61,120 nucleotides of DNA from Clostridia bacterium (GTDB lineage Bacteria; Bacillota; Clostridia; Oscillospirales; CAG-272), in the NCBI GenBank assembly GCA_017501545.1, contig JAFVWS010000032.1, positions 1 to 61,120 of the forward strand. Direction: 5' to 3'. The first letter of the stretch is position 1. Every line of letters begins with the position of its first letter. This document shows, piece after piece, positions 42,150 to 51,299 of the stretch. The position numbers were made by a program, and so were the translations under genes. The notes beneath the pieces are model-generated. The model searched no databases. It saw only the letters and a program-made list of their open reading frames with translations, and was not told the DNA's origin.

Positions 42150-42327
42150 AACTAACCCTCGTAATCATATTACTTTAAGTCTATTGTATCATAATATCTG
42201 CACTCTTTCAACATAATAAGACAAAAACGCCTGTTCTACTGCCTATTGGTAGTTTAACTTATTTTTATTCGATAACAATGTCTTGTTGAATATTTGCAAA
42301 AAGATTCTTGTATTTAATATTAATCCA

Positions 42328-42356
42328 TTGAAAATGCTCGAATAATGTGGTAAAAT
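42328..42356 (+). promoter_or_regulatory. Promoter of the NACHT gene
   Basis: TTGAAA (42328-42333), 17 bases, TAAAAT (42351-42356). Confidence 0.75.
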
Positions 42357-42385
42357 GAAGAAAAACAAGTATGGAGCGTGTATAT

Positions 42386-44962
42386 ATGACAACCATTGTT
42401 GCAAGTGTAGGGTTAGGATTGTTAACCAATTTAATATATGATATTGCCAAAAATACTCTTTCTAAATTCTCCGACAAATTTAATTCTTCAAAACTAAAAG
42501 CTGAGATCGAAACAAAATTAAATAAACCTTCATCTGATGATATTAGACCAATGTTAGAGTCATCTACATTTGTGAAATTCTTCTCTTCTGCTCAATTTCT
42601 TGATGTTATAAACGCTTATGTTGAGCATAAAATCATTTGTGATTATACTTGCAAAAACTCCAAAATTAAAAAATTCATACAAAAGTCTAGTATAATTTCT
42701 GCTCAAGATGTAATAAAATATATTAGTAACAAGATCAATGGTCTCTATCATGAAAACAAGGAAATTTCTTCACCTAGTTTGAGTTGTATTGAAAACGCTG
42801 TTGCTCATATCATTTATGTTACTGAACAAACCGTTTCCGAATCTCTTTCTCCTGAAACATCTAGACTTTTATATTTCATTAATTCTAGAATAGATTTTTG
42901 TTATGAAGAAATAACAAAAAAACTCTCAGCCATTCAAAAGACAATTGAAGGGATACAAAGCAAGCATCTATCCCCTAAAAATAATTGTTATGATGAAATA
43001 AGAACTAAATATCACAACATATTAAAAGACAAGAATTCTGATGCGCATATCTATCTATTGGACAAGTTCCCCTTTGAAAAATTTTATGTGCCTCCAATTT
43101 TACAAAGAGTTTCTAACGAAAGAGACCAAATTAGCATTCTTGATATGTATGATCATATACCTCATCAAGCGCCAACAATTGAATGGAACGACATTTTTAG
43201 AAGAGAAAATATCGTTTATCTAACAGGCGGTGCAGGATATGGCAAATCTTTATTCACTAAGAATATCATAAATAATTATGTTAATTTAAATACTTTTTAT
43301 AGTCAAGAGTATTTAGTTATATGTGGAGAATTGAAAGCATTTTTCCCTAACGGCTCAGACTCTGCTATTTCCGTAATTGATTTTTTAAAAAACAGCATAA
43401 AAAGTAGCACTTTACTTGATGTTTCGTCTGAGTTTATAGAGCATTACCTAGACTCAGGCAGATGTATAATTTTATTAGACGCGTTAGATGAGGTTGACAA
43501 ATCAAAAAGAGCTTCACTACACGAAACAATTGTTGCCTTTTTTAAAAATCAAAATCCAAACAATAAGATTTGCATTACTTCAAGAGACCGTGGATTTATA
43601 CCCGAAAAGAATATAGAGGTGTACAAAATTTGTCCATTAAATGAAGAACAAATCGAGAAATATGTCGATAAAATTATTGCTTTAGGCAAGTTTGAAGAAG
43701 GCGATAAAGAAGCCTTTATGCAACAAACTAAAATATTGATTGAAAAAGGATTTTTGAACAGCTTCCTAGTTCTATCTCTTCTCATTAATATTTATAAAGC
43801 AGAACGAGAATTACCAGAAAATAAACTTGAATTATATCAAAAGTGTTTTGAATATATTGCTAACAAAAGAGAAAAGGAGAAAACTCAAAAAGATTTTGAC
43901 TGGCGTGTAATTTCTCCAATAATGAAAGATAATACCTTCATTGAATTATCAAGGATGGGTATGCCTAACAACTCCAACATTGATAAAAAAGACATTAAAG
44001 ATCTTTTGTTGCAAGTTTATAAAACAAAATATGTTAGTGAAGCCGAAACCGAAAATGCAATTGATGAATTTTTAAAATTCTGCTCTGATCGTACCGAACT
44101 ATTTGTTCCCACTTCGGAAGATAAATTTAAATTTTTCCATCGTTCTTTTTTTGAATATTTCTATTCTCTTTATATTTTTTTGAGATGTAATGATGTGAAA
44201 GAAATGTTGGAAGAATTATACAAATTTGATGTTGACTCTGAAGTTTTTGAATTAACTGTTGCCATGTTAAAGCAACAATCAGAGAAAAAATATCAAGATC
44301 TACTCGACTTAATGTTTATTAAAACTAAACAAGAATTTCAAAACGGATCATGTGATTTTTCAACATTCAATATTCTCATTTTATCAATGCAGGTTGTTGA
44401 TGATGCATTGTATAGGAAAGATTTTTTAGAAATCCTTCTTTTACAAAAAGATGTCATTTTAAAGAATCAATCTAAAATACACAATTTAAGACTGGTGTCA
44501 GATATTTTTGAAAATGACTTTGATTCAAATTGTAAAATTTGTGAAGCCTATAACGATGAATGTATGTTAACGATTCTAAATTCACTTGAAAACATTCTTG
44601 AATTCTTTGATAAATACAAGAAGGAACATGGCAAGGATTTCATAAAAGATTTAAGCTCAAATGATAATGAAGCCTACAAAATGTCTCGTATATTTTACAG
44701 ACATCATGGTTATTATTATTTTGATTCAAATAGCAGATTTTATGTTGATATATACTCTAAAATATACAATTGCCAAGAAAAAATACTCGCGTTTACAGAC
44801 GAAGAAATATTAAGAGTTTATAAAAAGTACTCGCATTATAATTATAAAAAACGTTCTGCTAAAATGAGAATATTAATTACAAAATTTTCTAAATTCAAAA
44901 AAGAAGTGCAAGTTCATATTACAAACTTGATTATTTCAGCTGGATTAGGTATGGCATTTTAA
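42386..44962 (+). CDS. NACHT-domain NTPase
   Basis: The 858-residue protein has an N-terminal hydrophobic stretch and a helical domain to about 240. A NACHT module follows: Walker A GGAGYGKS near 280, Walker B CIILLDALDEVD near 359, ITSRDRGF as sensor and a winged-helix-like region to about 600. The C-terminus is helical and has no recognisable repeats. Bacterial NACHT proteins (bNACHT) are STAND-type antiphage sensors. Here no fused effector is recognisable, so the N-terminal domain may be the effector. ATG 42386 is chosen over 42371 because GGAG lies ten bases upstream of it. Codon use is more AT-rich than in the housekeeping genes, which suggests transfer. Confidence 0.85.
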   Translation: MTTIVASVGLGLLTNLIYDIAKNTLSKFSDKFNSSKLKAEIETKLNKPSSDDIRPMLESSTFVKFFSSAQFLDVINAYVEHKIICDYTCKNSKIKKFIQKSSIISAQDVIKYISNKINGLYHENKEISSPSLSCIENAVAHIIYVTEQTVSESLSPETSRLLYFINSRIDFCYEEITKKLSAIQKTIEGIQSKHLSPKNNCYDEIRTKYHNILKDKNSDAHIYLLDKFPFEKFYVPPILQRVSNERDQISILDMYDHIPHQAPTIEWNDIFRRENIVYLTGGAGYGKSLFTKNIINNYVNLNTFYSQEYLVICGELKAFFPNGSDSAISVIDFLKNSIKSSTLLDVSSEFIEHYLDSGRCIILLDALDEVDKSKRASLHETIVAFFKNQNPNNKICITSRDRGFIPEKNIEVYKICPLNEEQIEKYVDKIIALGKFEEGDKEAFMQQTKILIEKGFLNSFLVLSLLINIYKAERELPENKLELYQKCFEYIANKREKEKTQKDFDWRVISPIMKDNTFIELSRMGMPNNSNIDKKDIKDLLLQVYKTKYVSEAETENAIDEFLKFCSDRTELFVPTSEDKFKFFHRSFFEYFYSLYIFLRCNDVKEMLEELYKFDVDSEVFELTVAMLKQQSEKKYQDLLDLMFIKTKQEFQNGSCDFSTFNILILSMQVVDDALYRKDFLEILLLQKDVILKNQSKIHNLRLVSDIFENDFDSNCKICEAYNDECMLTILNSLENILEFFDKYKKEHGKDFIKDLSSNDNEAYKMSRIFYRHHGYYYFDSNSRFYVDIYSKIYNCQEKILAFTDEEILRVYKKYSHYNYKKRSAKMRILITKFSKFKKEVQVHITNLIISAGLGMAF

Positions 44963-45015
44963 TTAATTTATCGTTCTAATGCTTAATTAAAGATTTAATC
45001 TAAAATCACATTTAA

Positions 45016-45051
45016 TTAGAAGGACGACTGTTAGTCGTTCTTCTTTTTTAT
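45016..45051 (+). terminator. Terminator of the NACHT gene
   Basis: AGAAGGACGAC-tgtta-GTCGTTCTTCTTTTTTA. Confidence 0.85.
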
Positions 45052-45122
45052 GTTTAGATTTACTAATTTTTTTAATTTTACTCTATTGCTTTTTCTTGTG
45101 ATAAAATTGCGACAGTATAAAC

Positions 45123-45151
45123 TTGATTTAGTTCAAAACTTTTGATATAAT
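45123..45151 (+). promoter_or_regulatory. Promoter of the AAA ATPase gene
   Basis: TTGATT (45123-45128), 17 bases, TATAAT (45146-45151). Confidence 0.75.
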
Positions 45152-45182
45152 CAAAATATAAACACAAAAGGTGGATGCTATT

Positions 45183-45905
45183 ATGAAAAACAATGAATTT
45201 ATAAGCTTCATTTCTTTAAAAGATACCATACCTGAAAGTAGTTATTTACACGACCTCGCTGCTGTTAAGCATTTAATGAGCAATGAGAGGTTATATTTTT
45301 CAAATGATATTACATTTTTTGTTGGTGAAAATGGCTCTGGGAAATCAACATTGATTGAAGCGATCGCTGTTGCTTATGGATACAACGCAGAGGGTGGCAG
45401 TAGAAACTTTAATTTTTCAACAAGAAATTCTCACTCGGATTTATGCGAAAAAATTACTATTGCTCGCAAAAATCATCCAAAAGACGGTTTCTTTTTGAGA
45501 GCCGAAAGCTTTTACAATGTAGCATCCAATATTGATGAAATACAGGCTACGCATAATTATGGTGGTATTTCATTACACAATCAATCTCATGGAGAAAGCT
45601 TTTTAACTCTTGTTCAAGAGAGATTTTGGGGTAATGGATTATACATTCTTGACGAGCCCGAAGCTGCTCTTTCTCCTATGAAGCTATTAACACTAATGGC
45701 TGAAATCGACAGACTTGTGAAAGATAATTCTCAATTTATTATAGCAACACACTCCCCTATTCTTATGGCTTTTCCAAATGCCTTGATTTATGAAATAACA
45801 GAAGACGGAATTAAGAAAACAAATTACAAGGACACAGAACACTATCAAATAACAAGAAGATTTTTAGAAAATCCCGAAAGAATGCTAAAATACTTATTTC
45901 AATAA
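45183..45905 (+). CDS. ABC/AAA_21-type ATPase
   Basis: The 240-residue protein is a single ATPase domain: FFVGENGSGKSTLIEAIAVAYGYNAEGGSRNF (Walker A), a degenerate signature near SHGESFLTLVQERF, Walker B GLYILDEPEAALSP and FIIATHSPILMAFP (H-loop). Short members of this family occur alone or with partner nucleases in defence loci. ATG 45183 follows AAAGGTGG. The outer GTG lies upstream of normal spacing. It has its own promoter and no partner in an operon. Confidence 0.85.
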   Translation: MKNNEFISFISLKDTIPESSYLHDLAAVKHLMSNERLYFSNDITFFVGENGSGKSTLIEAIAVAYGYNAEGGSRNFNFSTRNSHSDLCEKITIARKNHPKDGFFLRAESFYNVASNIDEIQATHNYGGISLHNQSHGESFLTLVQERFWGNGLYILDEPEAALSPMKLLTLMAEIDRLVKDNSQFIIATHSPILMAFPNALIYEITEDGIKKTNYKDTEHYQITRRFLENPERMLKYLFQ

Positions 45906-45923
45906 AAATTTTCAAAAACCACT

Positions 45924-45952
45924 TGACACGACAAACTCTTTCATGTATAATA
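45924..45952 (+). promoter_or_regulatory. Promoter of the nucleotidyltransferase gene
   Basis: TTGACA (45924-45929), 17 bases, TATAAT (45947-45952); both hexamers perfect. Confidence 0.88.
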
Positions 45953-45993
45953 CAACGATTTAAACTTATAACTCAAAGAAAGGAGAATGTTCA

Positions 45994-46644
45994 ATGTACC
46001 ATTTCATTGAAGACAAGGATTTTTTAAAAAAGTTAAGATCTACTTGTTCTAACATTGTTAATCAATTAGTTCAACGAATTAATAATGATTCTGTTATGAC
46101 AGTAGAGGCACACTTAGTAGGAAGTGGAGCTAGAAAGTTGGAAACTCAAAATTCTAATGAACCTGTTGACCTTGATTACAATCTTAATATTCTCAAAACA
46201 CATGAGATTGATATCAATGATTGTCGTAAAATTAAAGAATATGTCAGAAAACAATTTAACATTATTCTTAATAACAACGGATGGGAAGATTGCCAAGATT
46301 CCACTTCTGTTTTATCCACTGAATATCGTCATTTCAAGCATGGGAATCAAACTTCATTTAAAATTGATCTTGCGATTGTCGGAGAATCACAGAAAGGTTG
46401 GTCTAGATTAATTCATGATAAAACAGGATTTGTTGCTTTAGATAGGTATTTTTGGAATGAAGCACCACATTCTAAAGGGTTAGCATCCAAGGTTGACAAA
46501 ATTAAATCTTGTGGATTGTGGGAAAGCGTAAGAGAAACCTATCTCGACAAGAAAAATATGTACCTAAAAAGACAAGATAAGTTTCATCCGTCATTTAACT
46601 GCTATATAGAAGCTGTTAATCAAGTTTTTTCACAAAATTTTTAA
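45994..46644 (+). CDS. Minimal nucleotidyltransferase-fold protein
   Basis: The 216-residue protein has the polymerase-beta-like signature: GS at residues 43-44 (LVGSGARKLET), DLD at 59-61 (PVDLDYNLNI) and a third carboxylate D125 (FKIDLAIVG), so the catalytic triad looks intact. A helical C-terminus follows. It could be a CD-NTase-like signal synthase or an MNT-type modifying enzyme. No CBASS effector or HEPN partner is adjacent. AAAGGAG precedes the ATG. Single gene with a strong promoter and terminator. Confidence 0.72.
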   Translation: MYHFIEDKDFLKKLRSTCSNIVNQLVQRINNDSVMTVEAHLVGSGARKLETQNSNEPVDLDYNLNILKTHEIDINDCRKIKEYVRKQFNIILNNNGWEDCQDSTSVLSTEYRHFKHGNQTSFKIDLAIVGESQKGWSRLIHDKTGFVALDRYFWNEAPHSKGLASKVDKIKSCGLWESVRETYLDKKNMYLKRQDKFHPSFNCYIEAVNQVFSQNF

Positions 46645-46681
46645 AGCAAAAAGCTTCGAGATATCTCGAAGCTTTTTCTTT
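46645..46681 (+). terminator. Terminator of the nucleotidyltransferase gene
   Basis: AAAAAGCTTCGAGATATCTC then GAAGCTTTTTC: a near-perfect palindromic stem with T-run. Confidence 0.85.
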
Positions 46682-46716
46682 GTTTTGCGTATTAATTTTT
46701 GATATTCGAATTGCAA

Positions 46717-47070
46717 TTAATCAGATTTTTTATTCTTCTCTTCGAGATATTTTTTGAATTCTTCTTGTCCTTTTTCACTTTGATAGAACTCAATTAGGTC
46801 AGGAATAAGGCTTTGAGCAATCTCTCTTATTACATGCTCAGGAACATTAAATTCTCCGTGATTATCTCTTAAAATATGCTTGATTTTTAAAACTAATTTT
46901 TCATACCAGCCTGCGTTTTTATACTCGTCGCTTTCCAAAAGCTCATCCCAACTTTGCTGAGGTTTTGGTTTAGGTCTTTCTATTTTTTCATCAGAATAGT
47001 AATACGCAGTTGTGTGATCATCCTGCAAAATCTCTTTAATTTTACGACCATATTTTCTTAATTTCTTCAT
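46717..47070 (-). CDS. Hypothetical charged protein, 117 residues
   Basis: I do not recognise it. The protein is very basic/acidic mixed (MKKLRKYGRKIKEILQDDHT; tail EEFKKYLEEKNKKSD), with proline-rich RPKPKPQQSW in the middle. It has no membrane helix or signal peptide. ATG 47070 follows AAAGGAAAG. It stands alone at the border of the GGCGCC repeat region. Confidence 0.6.
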   Translation of the reverse strand: MKKLRKYGRKIKEILQDDHTTAYYYSDEKIERPKPKPQQSWDELLESDEYKNAGWYEKLVLKIKHILRDNHGEFNVPEHVIREIAQSLIPDLIEFYQSEKGQEEFKKYLEEKNKKSD

Positions 47071-47124
47071 TGACTTTCCTTTCACTGTGCATTTTTAATA
47101 ATTCTATACTGGTTATTTTGATTT

Positions 47125-47312
47125 TCACTAATGGCGCCTATAAAAATCCTTTTAACAGCTATGTTTATATCTCTTATCGGCGCCTATATTTTTTCCAAAA
47201 TGCCAATTTCGGCGCCTAATTTTTCAAATTTTCTACCCTGTTAAAAGCCTTTATTTATCGGTCAGCTCTGCTGTCCGATGTGAAATGGTCGGTGCAAATC
47301 GGCGCCGACCTT
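47125..47312. repeat. Four GGCGCC-centred direct repeats
   Basis: GGCGCCTATAAAAAT (47132), CGGCGCCTATATTTT (47179), CGGCGCCTAATTTTT (47212) and CGGCGCCGACC (47301) lie in a gap of about 380 bases with no gene. The first three share the core C/TGGCGCCTAwwwTTT at spacings of 33-47 bases. Purpose unknown. A protein-binding array or a degenerate mobile repeat would fit. Confidence 0.5.
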
Positions 47313-47412
47313 TCTCCTGCTTGATTTTCTACCTTCGTAAAATCCCATTTTTACGCCTTTATTTTATCAAATTTTTACCCATTGTCAACGAACACATGTC
47401 GCAATTTCAAGA

Positions 47413-47449
47413 CAGTAAAAACGAGTGCATTTAAGCACTCGATTTTTCT
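47413..47449 (-). terminator. Terminator of the GNAT-ADP-ribosyltransferase operon
   Basis: AAATCGAGTGC-ttaaat-GCACTCGTTTTTACTG on the minus strand. Confidence 0.8.
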
Positions 47450-48006
47450 TAAATAATTATTGCATATTTGTTGCAAGATATTCTTTTTAGCTTTTGTCCA
47501 GGAGATATTAAAATTTCGAACTCCTTTGCATTACAATTCACTTCCGGAAGATAGACTCCATGCGTACATTTTGGAATATAAATTTGTATGCTTAGTCTAC
47601 CCCATTTTATATCATCCATTCCGAAGTGCTTTTTTAACATTGTTGTGCTTAGAAAGCCTTTGTATTCATATGTTTTTCCCTGCACAGTACCTTTTAACAA
47701 AGCCCACCATTCTTTTAAATCAACAAATCTCGTTACAACTATATCCTGTGGAACAACATAACCTTCTATAAGCTTAGTTAATTCCTCAACAATTTCATCA
47801 CTTTTATCTCTCCATAACAATGTATTGATTCTTTTATAACCCGATCCTTTGTATAAATTAAGTGCCATTTTGTTAGGATCATATGGCAAAACTCGAACTT
47901 TTTCTAATTCTTCATCTTTATAATTTTCTTTCACCCAAGTTTCTACTTCTAATGGAGTGGCGAACTTCTTATATGCTTTGTATTGCTTTTTCATCATTTT
48001 AAACAC
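47449..48006 (-). CDS. ADP-ribosyltransferase (ARTT/exoenzyme type)
   Basis: The 185-residue protein keeps the R-S-E clade landmarks: R93 (IVVTRFVDL), the S-T-T at 120-122 (YKGFLSTTM) and the ExE turn E162-F-E164 (KEFEILISPGQKLK), with YKGSGYKRIN before them. Such enzymes transfer ADP-ribose from NAD+ to protein or nucleic acid. There is no signal peptide, so it would act inside this cell or be delivered by other means. The start at 48006 overlaps the GNAT gene stop. A second ATG at 47997 is possible. Confidence 0.8.
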   Translation of the reverse strand: MFKMMKKQYKAYKKFATPLEVETWVKENYKDEELEKVRVLPYDPNKMALNLYKGSGYKRINTLLWRDKSDEIVEELTKLIEGYVVPQDIVVTRFVDLKEWWALLKGTVQGKTYEYKGFLSTTMLKKHFGMDDIKWGRLSIQIYIPKCTHGVYLPEVNCNAKEFEILISPGQKLKRISCNKYAIII

Positions 48007-48466
48007 TCATTTTTTCGTATTTATAATACCAAGCATCTCCGTCAGGATGAGCACCTGTATATACAAATCCTGCCTTTGGGAAGGCTTTTTGGCTTGCTAT
48101 ATTATCAGGATATATTACCGCTTCGGCAATATAAATATCTTGTCCTATTATATCGTTTGAACACATTAAAATTTCTTTTAAAATTGCGGAACCATAGCCT
48201 TTTCCTCTATGGTTAGGAGAAACTATGAATTCTTGTATTGTGAACACATTATCTGAAGCTTTCGCTAACGCTATAACAGCAATTGGCTCGTTTTCAATTA
48301 GAATGACCTTGCACCAAAAGTTGCTTTCACCAAGCTCATTATACCAATATGTATAAAAATCGTTAAAGCCATCTTCACAGCTTGTATATTTAATAGCCTC
48401 TTTGTCAAGAAAGACTTCTATCTTTTCTACATATTCAGAAGAATAATCATTCCATGCAAAATTCAT
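47999..48466 (-). CDS. GNAT-family N-acetyltransferase
   Basis: The 155-residue protein has the GNAT acetyl-CoA site IVSPNHRGKGYGSAILKEIL and the C-terminal DNIASQKAFPKAGFVYTG. It starts MNFAWNDYSSEYVEKIEVFL with AAAGGAG upstream. The stop overlaps the start of the ADP-ribosyltransferase, so the two are coupled. The acetyltransferase may modify or protect against the transferase, or the pairing may be accidental. Confidence 0.85.
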   Translation of the reverse strand: MNFAWNDYSSEYVEKIEVFLDKEAIKYTSCEDGFNDFYTYWYNELGESNFWCKVILIENEPIAVIALAKASDNVFTIQEFIVSPNHRGKGYGSAILKEILMCSNDIIGQDIYIAEAVIYPDNIASQKAFPKAGFVYTGAHPDGDAWYYKYEKMSV

Positions 48467-48605
48467 TTAGCGTTCTCCTTTCAATTGATAATCTATGCTT
48501 AAATTATACCACTTGAAAGAAATCAATTCAATAGAATTATCGAAATCAACGGAGCGTGGATTTGTATTCTTCGTTTGTTTTGTAGATTTTGTGTTTTTTG
48601 TATGC

Positions 48606-48611
48606 TATACT
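48606..48611 (+). promoter_or_regulatory. Extended -10 of the XRE-TPR gene
   Basis: TGCTATACT gives an extended -10 (TATACT at 48606-48611). The -35 is weak. Confidence 0.5.
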
Positions 48612-48641
48612 TAAGTTACAAAGCACAAAGGAGATATAATT

Positions 48642-49790
48642 ATGGCTATGACTTTCGGACAAAGGCTTAAGACTTTTCGTAAAAATGAAAATTGGACTCA
48701 ACAGGATTTAGCTGAAATGATAGGTGTCAGCACACAAGCAATTTCCAAGTGGGAAACTGATGCAGGTATGCCTGATATTTCACAAATCGTTCCACTATCA
48801 CGAGCATTAAATATTTCAACCGATATTTTGCTTGGTGTCGTTGATGATAATGACACGAAGGAATTTGAAAAGATATACAAAAAGTGTATGGAAATAGAAA
48901 CACTTAGTCCTTGCAAGTGGCCTCCAGAGCCAAAAGAAGCTGAAAAAGGCTTTCGCTTAATGTACGACTATTTCTGCACACACCCTACAAATCCTAAAGC
49001 TGCAAAATATCTACTTGATATGGCAGAGCTTTACTTTGGCAAATTTGATATTTTTGACGAAGCCACTACTGTCAAGGAATGTGAGCGCTTCGCTAACTGC
49101 ATTTTTAGATTTAGTGATGATGCCGATTTACACGCAGAGGCAAGATTTTTGATTGCTTCCGTGTATATGCGTATAGGACAAACAGAAAAGGCAAATAATG
49201 CCCTTTTAAAAATGCCATTTAAGTATGGTGATAAAGCTTATTTTTCTGCCGAGGTTGCAAAGCTTGGCGGAGATTATGCAAGTGCTGAAAAATTCTGTAA
49301 GGAAAGCTTTACCTATCGTGCAAGATTTTTAATTAAGAGCATTTCTCTTGTGGTATCTTTGCCTAACAAAACCATTCAAGAACAAATCGAGCTTGAAGAA
49401 TATATGCTACGAATTATAAATGCGTTTTTATCGGGCGGGGATTATCTTCCTTTTAACCAAGTTTATCAAAAATTAAGATTGCTTTGCGGGCTTATTAGTA
49501 AGCATTTGAAGCTCGGAAATGAAGCTCGTGCAGTTGAATGCTTTGATGAACTAATCGAGGCTTCAAAAACTTATTTGGAGTTTGCAAGTAATGGTTCAAA
49601 ATACTCTTGTTTAATGCTCAATGATGACGGATTAGGGAAATATACAAAGGCTGACCGTTTAAAATATCAAAGGGAAATGATAAGAGATTGCCTTGTGATT
49701 GCAGTTAAAGGATGTAAAGAGCTTAAGAGCGAACAAATTCAATTCCACACTAATAAAGCCTTAAATTTGTTGCAAAAATATGGTTTATAA
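48642..49790 (+). CDS. XRE regulator with TPR-like C-terminus
   Basis: The 382-residue protein has an N-terminal helix-turn-helix (FGQRLKTFRKNENWTQQDLAEMIGVSTQAISKWE, residues 5-60). About 300 residues of helical repeats follow (ARFLIASVYMRIGQTEKANNALLKMP, AEKFCKESFTYRARFLIKSI) that resemble TPRs of peptide-sensing regulators. AAAGGAG precedes the ATG. Such proteins are common in Clostridia next to accessory genes. Its target is unknown. Confidence 0.8.
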   Translation: MAMTFGQRLKTFRKNENWTQQDLAEMIGVSTQAISKWETDAGMPDISQIVPLSRALNISTDILLGVVDDNDTKEFEKIYKKCMEIETLSPCKWPPEPKEAEKGFRLMYDYFCTHPTNPKAAKYLLDMAELYFGKFDIFDEATTVKECERFANCIFRFSDDADLHAEARFLIASVYMRIGQTEKANNALLKMPFKYGDKAYFSAEVAKLGGDYASAEKFCKESFTYRARFLIKSISLVVSLPNKTIQEQIELEEYMLRIINAFLSGGDYLPFNQVYQKLRLLCGLISKHLKLGNEARAVECFDELIEASKTYLEFASNGSKYSCLMLNDDGLGKYTKADRLKYQREMIRDCLVIAVKGCKELKSEQIQFHTNKALNLLQKYGL

Positions 49791-49791
49791 G

Positions 49792-49824
49792 TTAAAAAGC
49801 GAGTGCATTTTTGCACTCGCTGTT
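49792..49824. terminator. Shared terminator hairpin
   Basis: AAAAAGCGAGTGC-attttt-GCACTCGCTG lies between the two convergent stops at 49790 and 49828. Confidence 0.7.
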
Positions 49825-49827
49825 GAT

Positions 49828-51264
49828 TTAATTCAATGTTGCAAATTTATCAGATTTTATAAATGTCGATAAAACTGGTGCCGCATTATATACTCCAGAA
49901 TATCTATAATCTTTGAATTCGGTATCCTTTATATTATCTAATTTTCTCTTGAATTCTTCTAAACTTGAATATCCGAATACAGATATCGTCTCAGTTGCAA
50001 ATTCTCTTGACACCATTTTTCTTGCAAACATAGAGAACATACCACTATTGCAATTATCATATATATATGAAATTGGAAACCATGCCCAATCAAAATTTGT
50101 TTTGCTAAACAAACAGTAGTTATAGCACAAAACATCGGCAAATACAAATTCTTCTTTATTACAAACCTTTATATTTATTGTGTTAATCCAACAGTGTGCT
50201 GTTGCAGAATAGTAGTTTTTACCTGTTATTGCCTTATACTTTTCCTCAAACTCACTACGATAGCTGTCACTATAAAACATAGTAAAATGCTCTGGTTCTT
50301 CGAAAGATCTGTATTTTGATGCCGGAAAGTAAGTTTTCCCTAATAAATAATTCACTTTATCATACTGCTTATGCTTAGAATAATAAGCGATTATATATAC
50401 TAAAATTTCATGAATCAGTATTCTTTTCAAATTTTGCAAAACTATAACATTTTTCTCATTTTCATTATATAAGTCTTCCATAAAAGAAGCTATAATTTTT
50501 TCGCTATTTTCAATGTATATAGATAAAGAAAGTAAATATAGAAACTTATCTCTTATCAACTGCAATTCATAATAAAAATTAATGTATTCTTCATCTGTTT
50601 CCTCAAAAGACTTAATATTGTTTTTATACTCAATTATTTCACTTTTTATATCATTTAACAAATCTGAAAATTTTATTTGTTTTATATTTTGTGGTTCAAT
50701 TTTCTTTAATTCATCAAACATAGCAATAGATTTTGCAGTAATACTTATCGTAGAGTCTACCCATTTTGGTTTCTGTCCTAAATTAGGCTTGTTATAAATT
50801 TCCACTCCATATAATCTTTTCACTAAACGTTGATATTCTTCGTTATATTTTTCATATTCTGAAAGGTCAAAATGTAGTAAATTTTTCAAGTAAACTGGTT
50901 TGCAAATTTCACCAGCTTCGCTCTTTTCAAACACAACGGGAAGGAACTTATCTTGGTTTACCTTACCATAAACCTCGGCGGAAATAATTTGAGTTTCCGT
51001 TCCCACTCCGCCACTTCTTTCATTAGCTTTTTTTGCATAAATTGGATCAAGTAGTATTAGCACATTGGTAATGCTTTCATCAGTAACACATTTTTCCATA
51101 AAAGCATACGTATCGTTTCCCTCTTCCAAATTCCACTTGTCCAACACTACATCAATGCCATCCCCAACCAATGATGTTGCAAACGCCATTACTTTTTGTT
51201 GGTAATTTTCTGTTCCCCAAGCATATGATATAAACACTTTAGGATTTTCTATTTCTTTCTTCAT
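49828..51264 (-). CDS. SEFIR (TIR-like) domain protein
   Basis: The 478-residue protein starts with a SEFIR domain (about residues 8-165): PKVFISYAWGTENYQQKVMA, DGIDVVLDKWNLEEGNDTYA, FMEKCV, VLILLDPIYAKKANERSGGVGTE. A region of about 300 residues follows, with no recognised domain, rich in aromatic residues near the end. SEFIR and TIR domains act as signalling adaptors or NADases in bacterial immunity. ATG 51264 follows GAGGAAGGG. It lies 36 bases downstream of a trypsin-like protease gene on the same strand, and the two probably form one operon. Confidence 0.82.
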   Translation of the reverse strand: MKKEIENPKVFISYAWGTENYQQKVMAFATSLVGDGIDVVLDKWNLEEGNDTYAFMEKCVTDESITNVLILLDPIYAKKANERSGGVGTETQIISAEVYGKVNQDKFLPVVFEKSEAGEICKPVYLKNLLHFDLSEYEKYNEEYQRLVKRLYGVEIYNKPNLGQKPKWVDSTISITAKSIAMFDELKKIEPQNIKQIKFSDLLNDIKSEIIEYKNNIKSFEETDEEYINFYYELQLIRDKFLYLLSLSIYIENSEKIIASFMEDLYNENEKNVIVLQNLKRILIHEILVYIIAYYSKHKQYDKVNYLLGKTYFPASKYRSFEEPEHFTMFYSDSYRSEFEEKYKAITGKNYYSATAHCWINTINIKVCNKEEFVFADVLCYNYCLFSKTNFDWAWFPISYIYDNCNSGMFSMFARKMVSREFATETISVFGYSSLEEFKRKLDNIKDTEFKDYRYSGVYNAAPVLSTFIKSDKFATLN

Positions 51265-51299
51265 GCCCTTCCTCAATTCTGCAACTATAACAAACTATA

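Noticed and set aside
45183..46644. ATPase and nucleotidyltransferase as a CBASS operon
   Set aside because: Each has its own strong promoter, and neither a CBASS effector nor a Cap2/Cap3-like gene is present.
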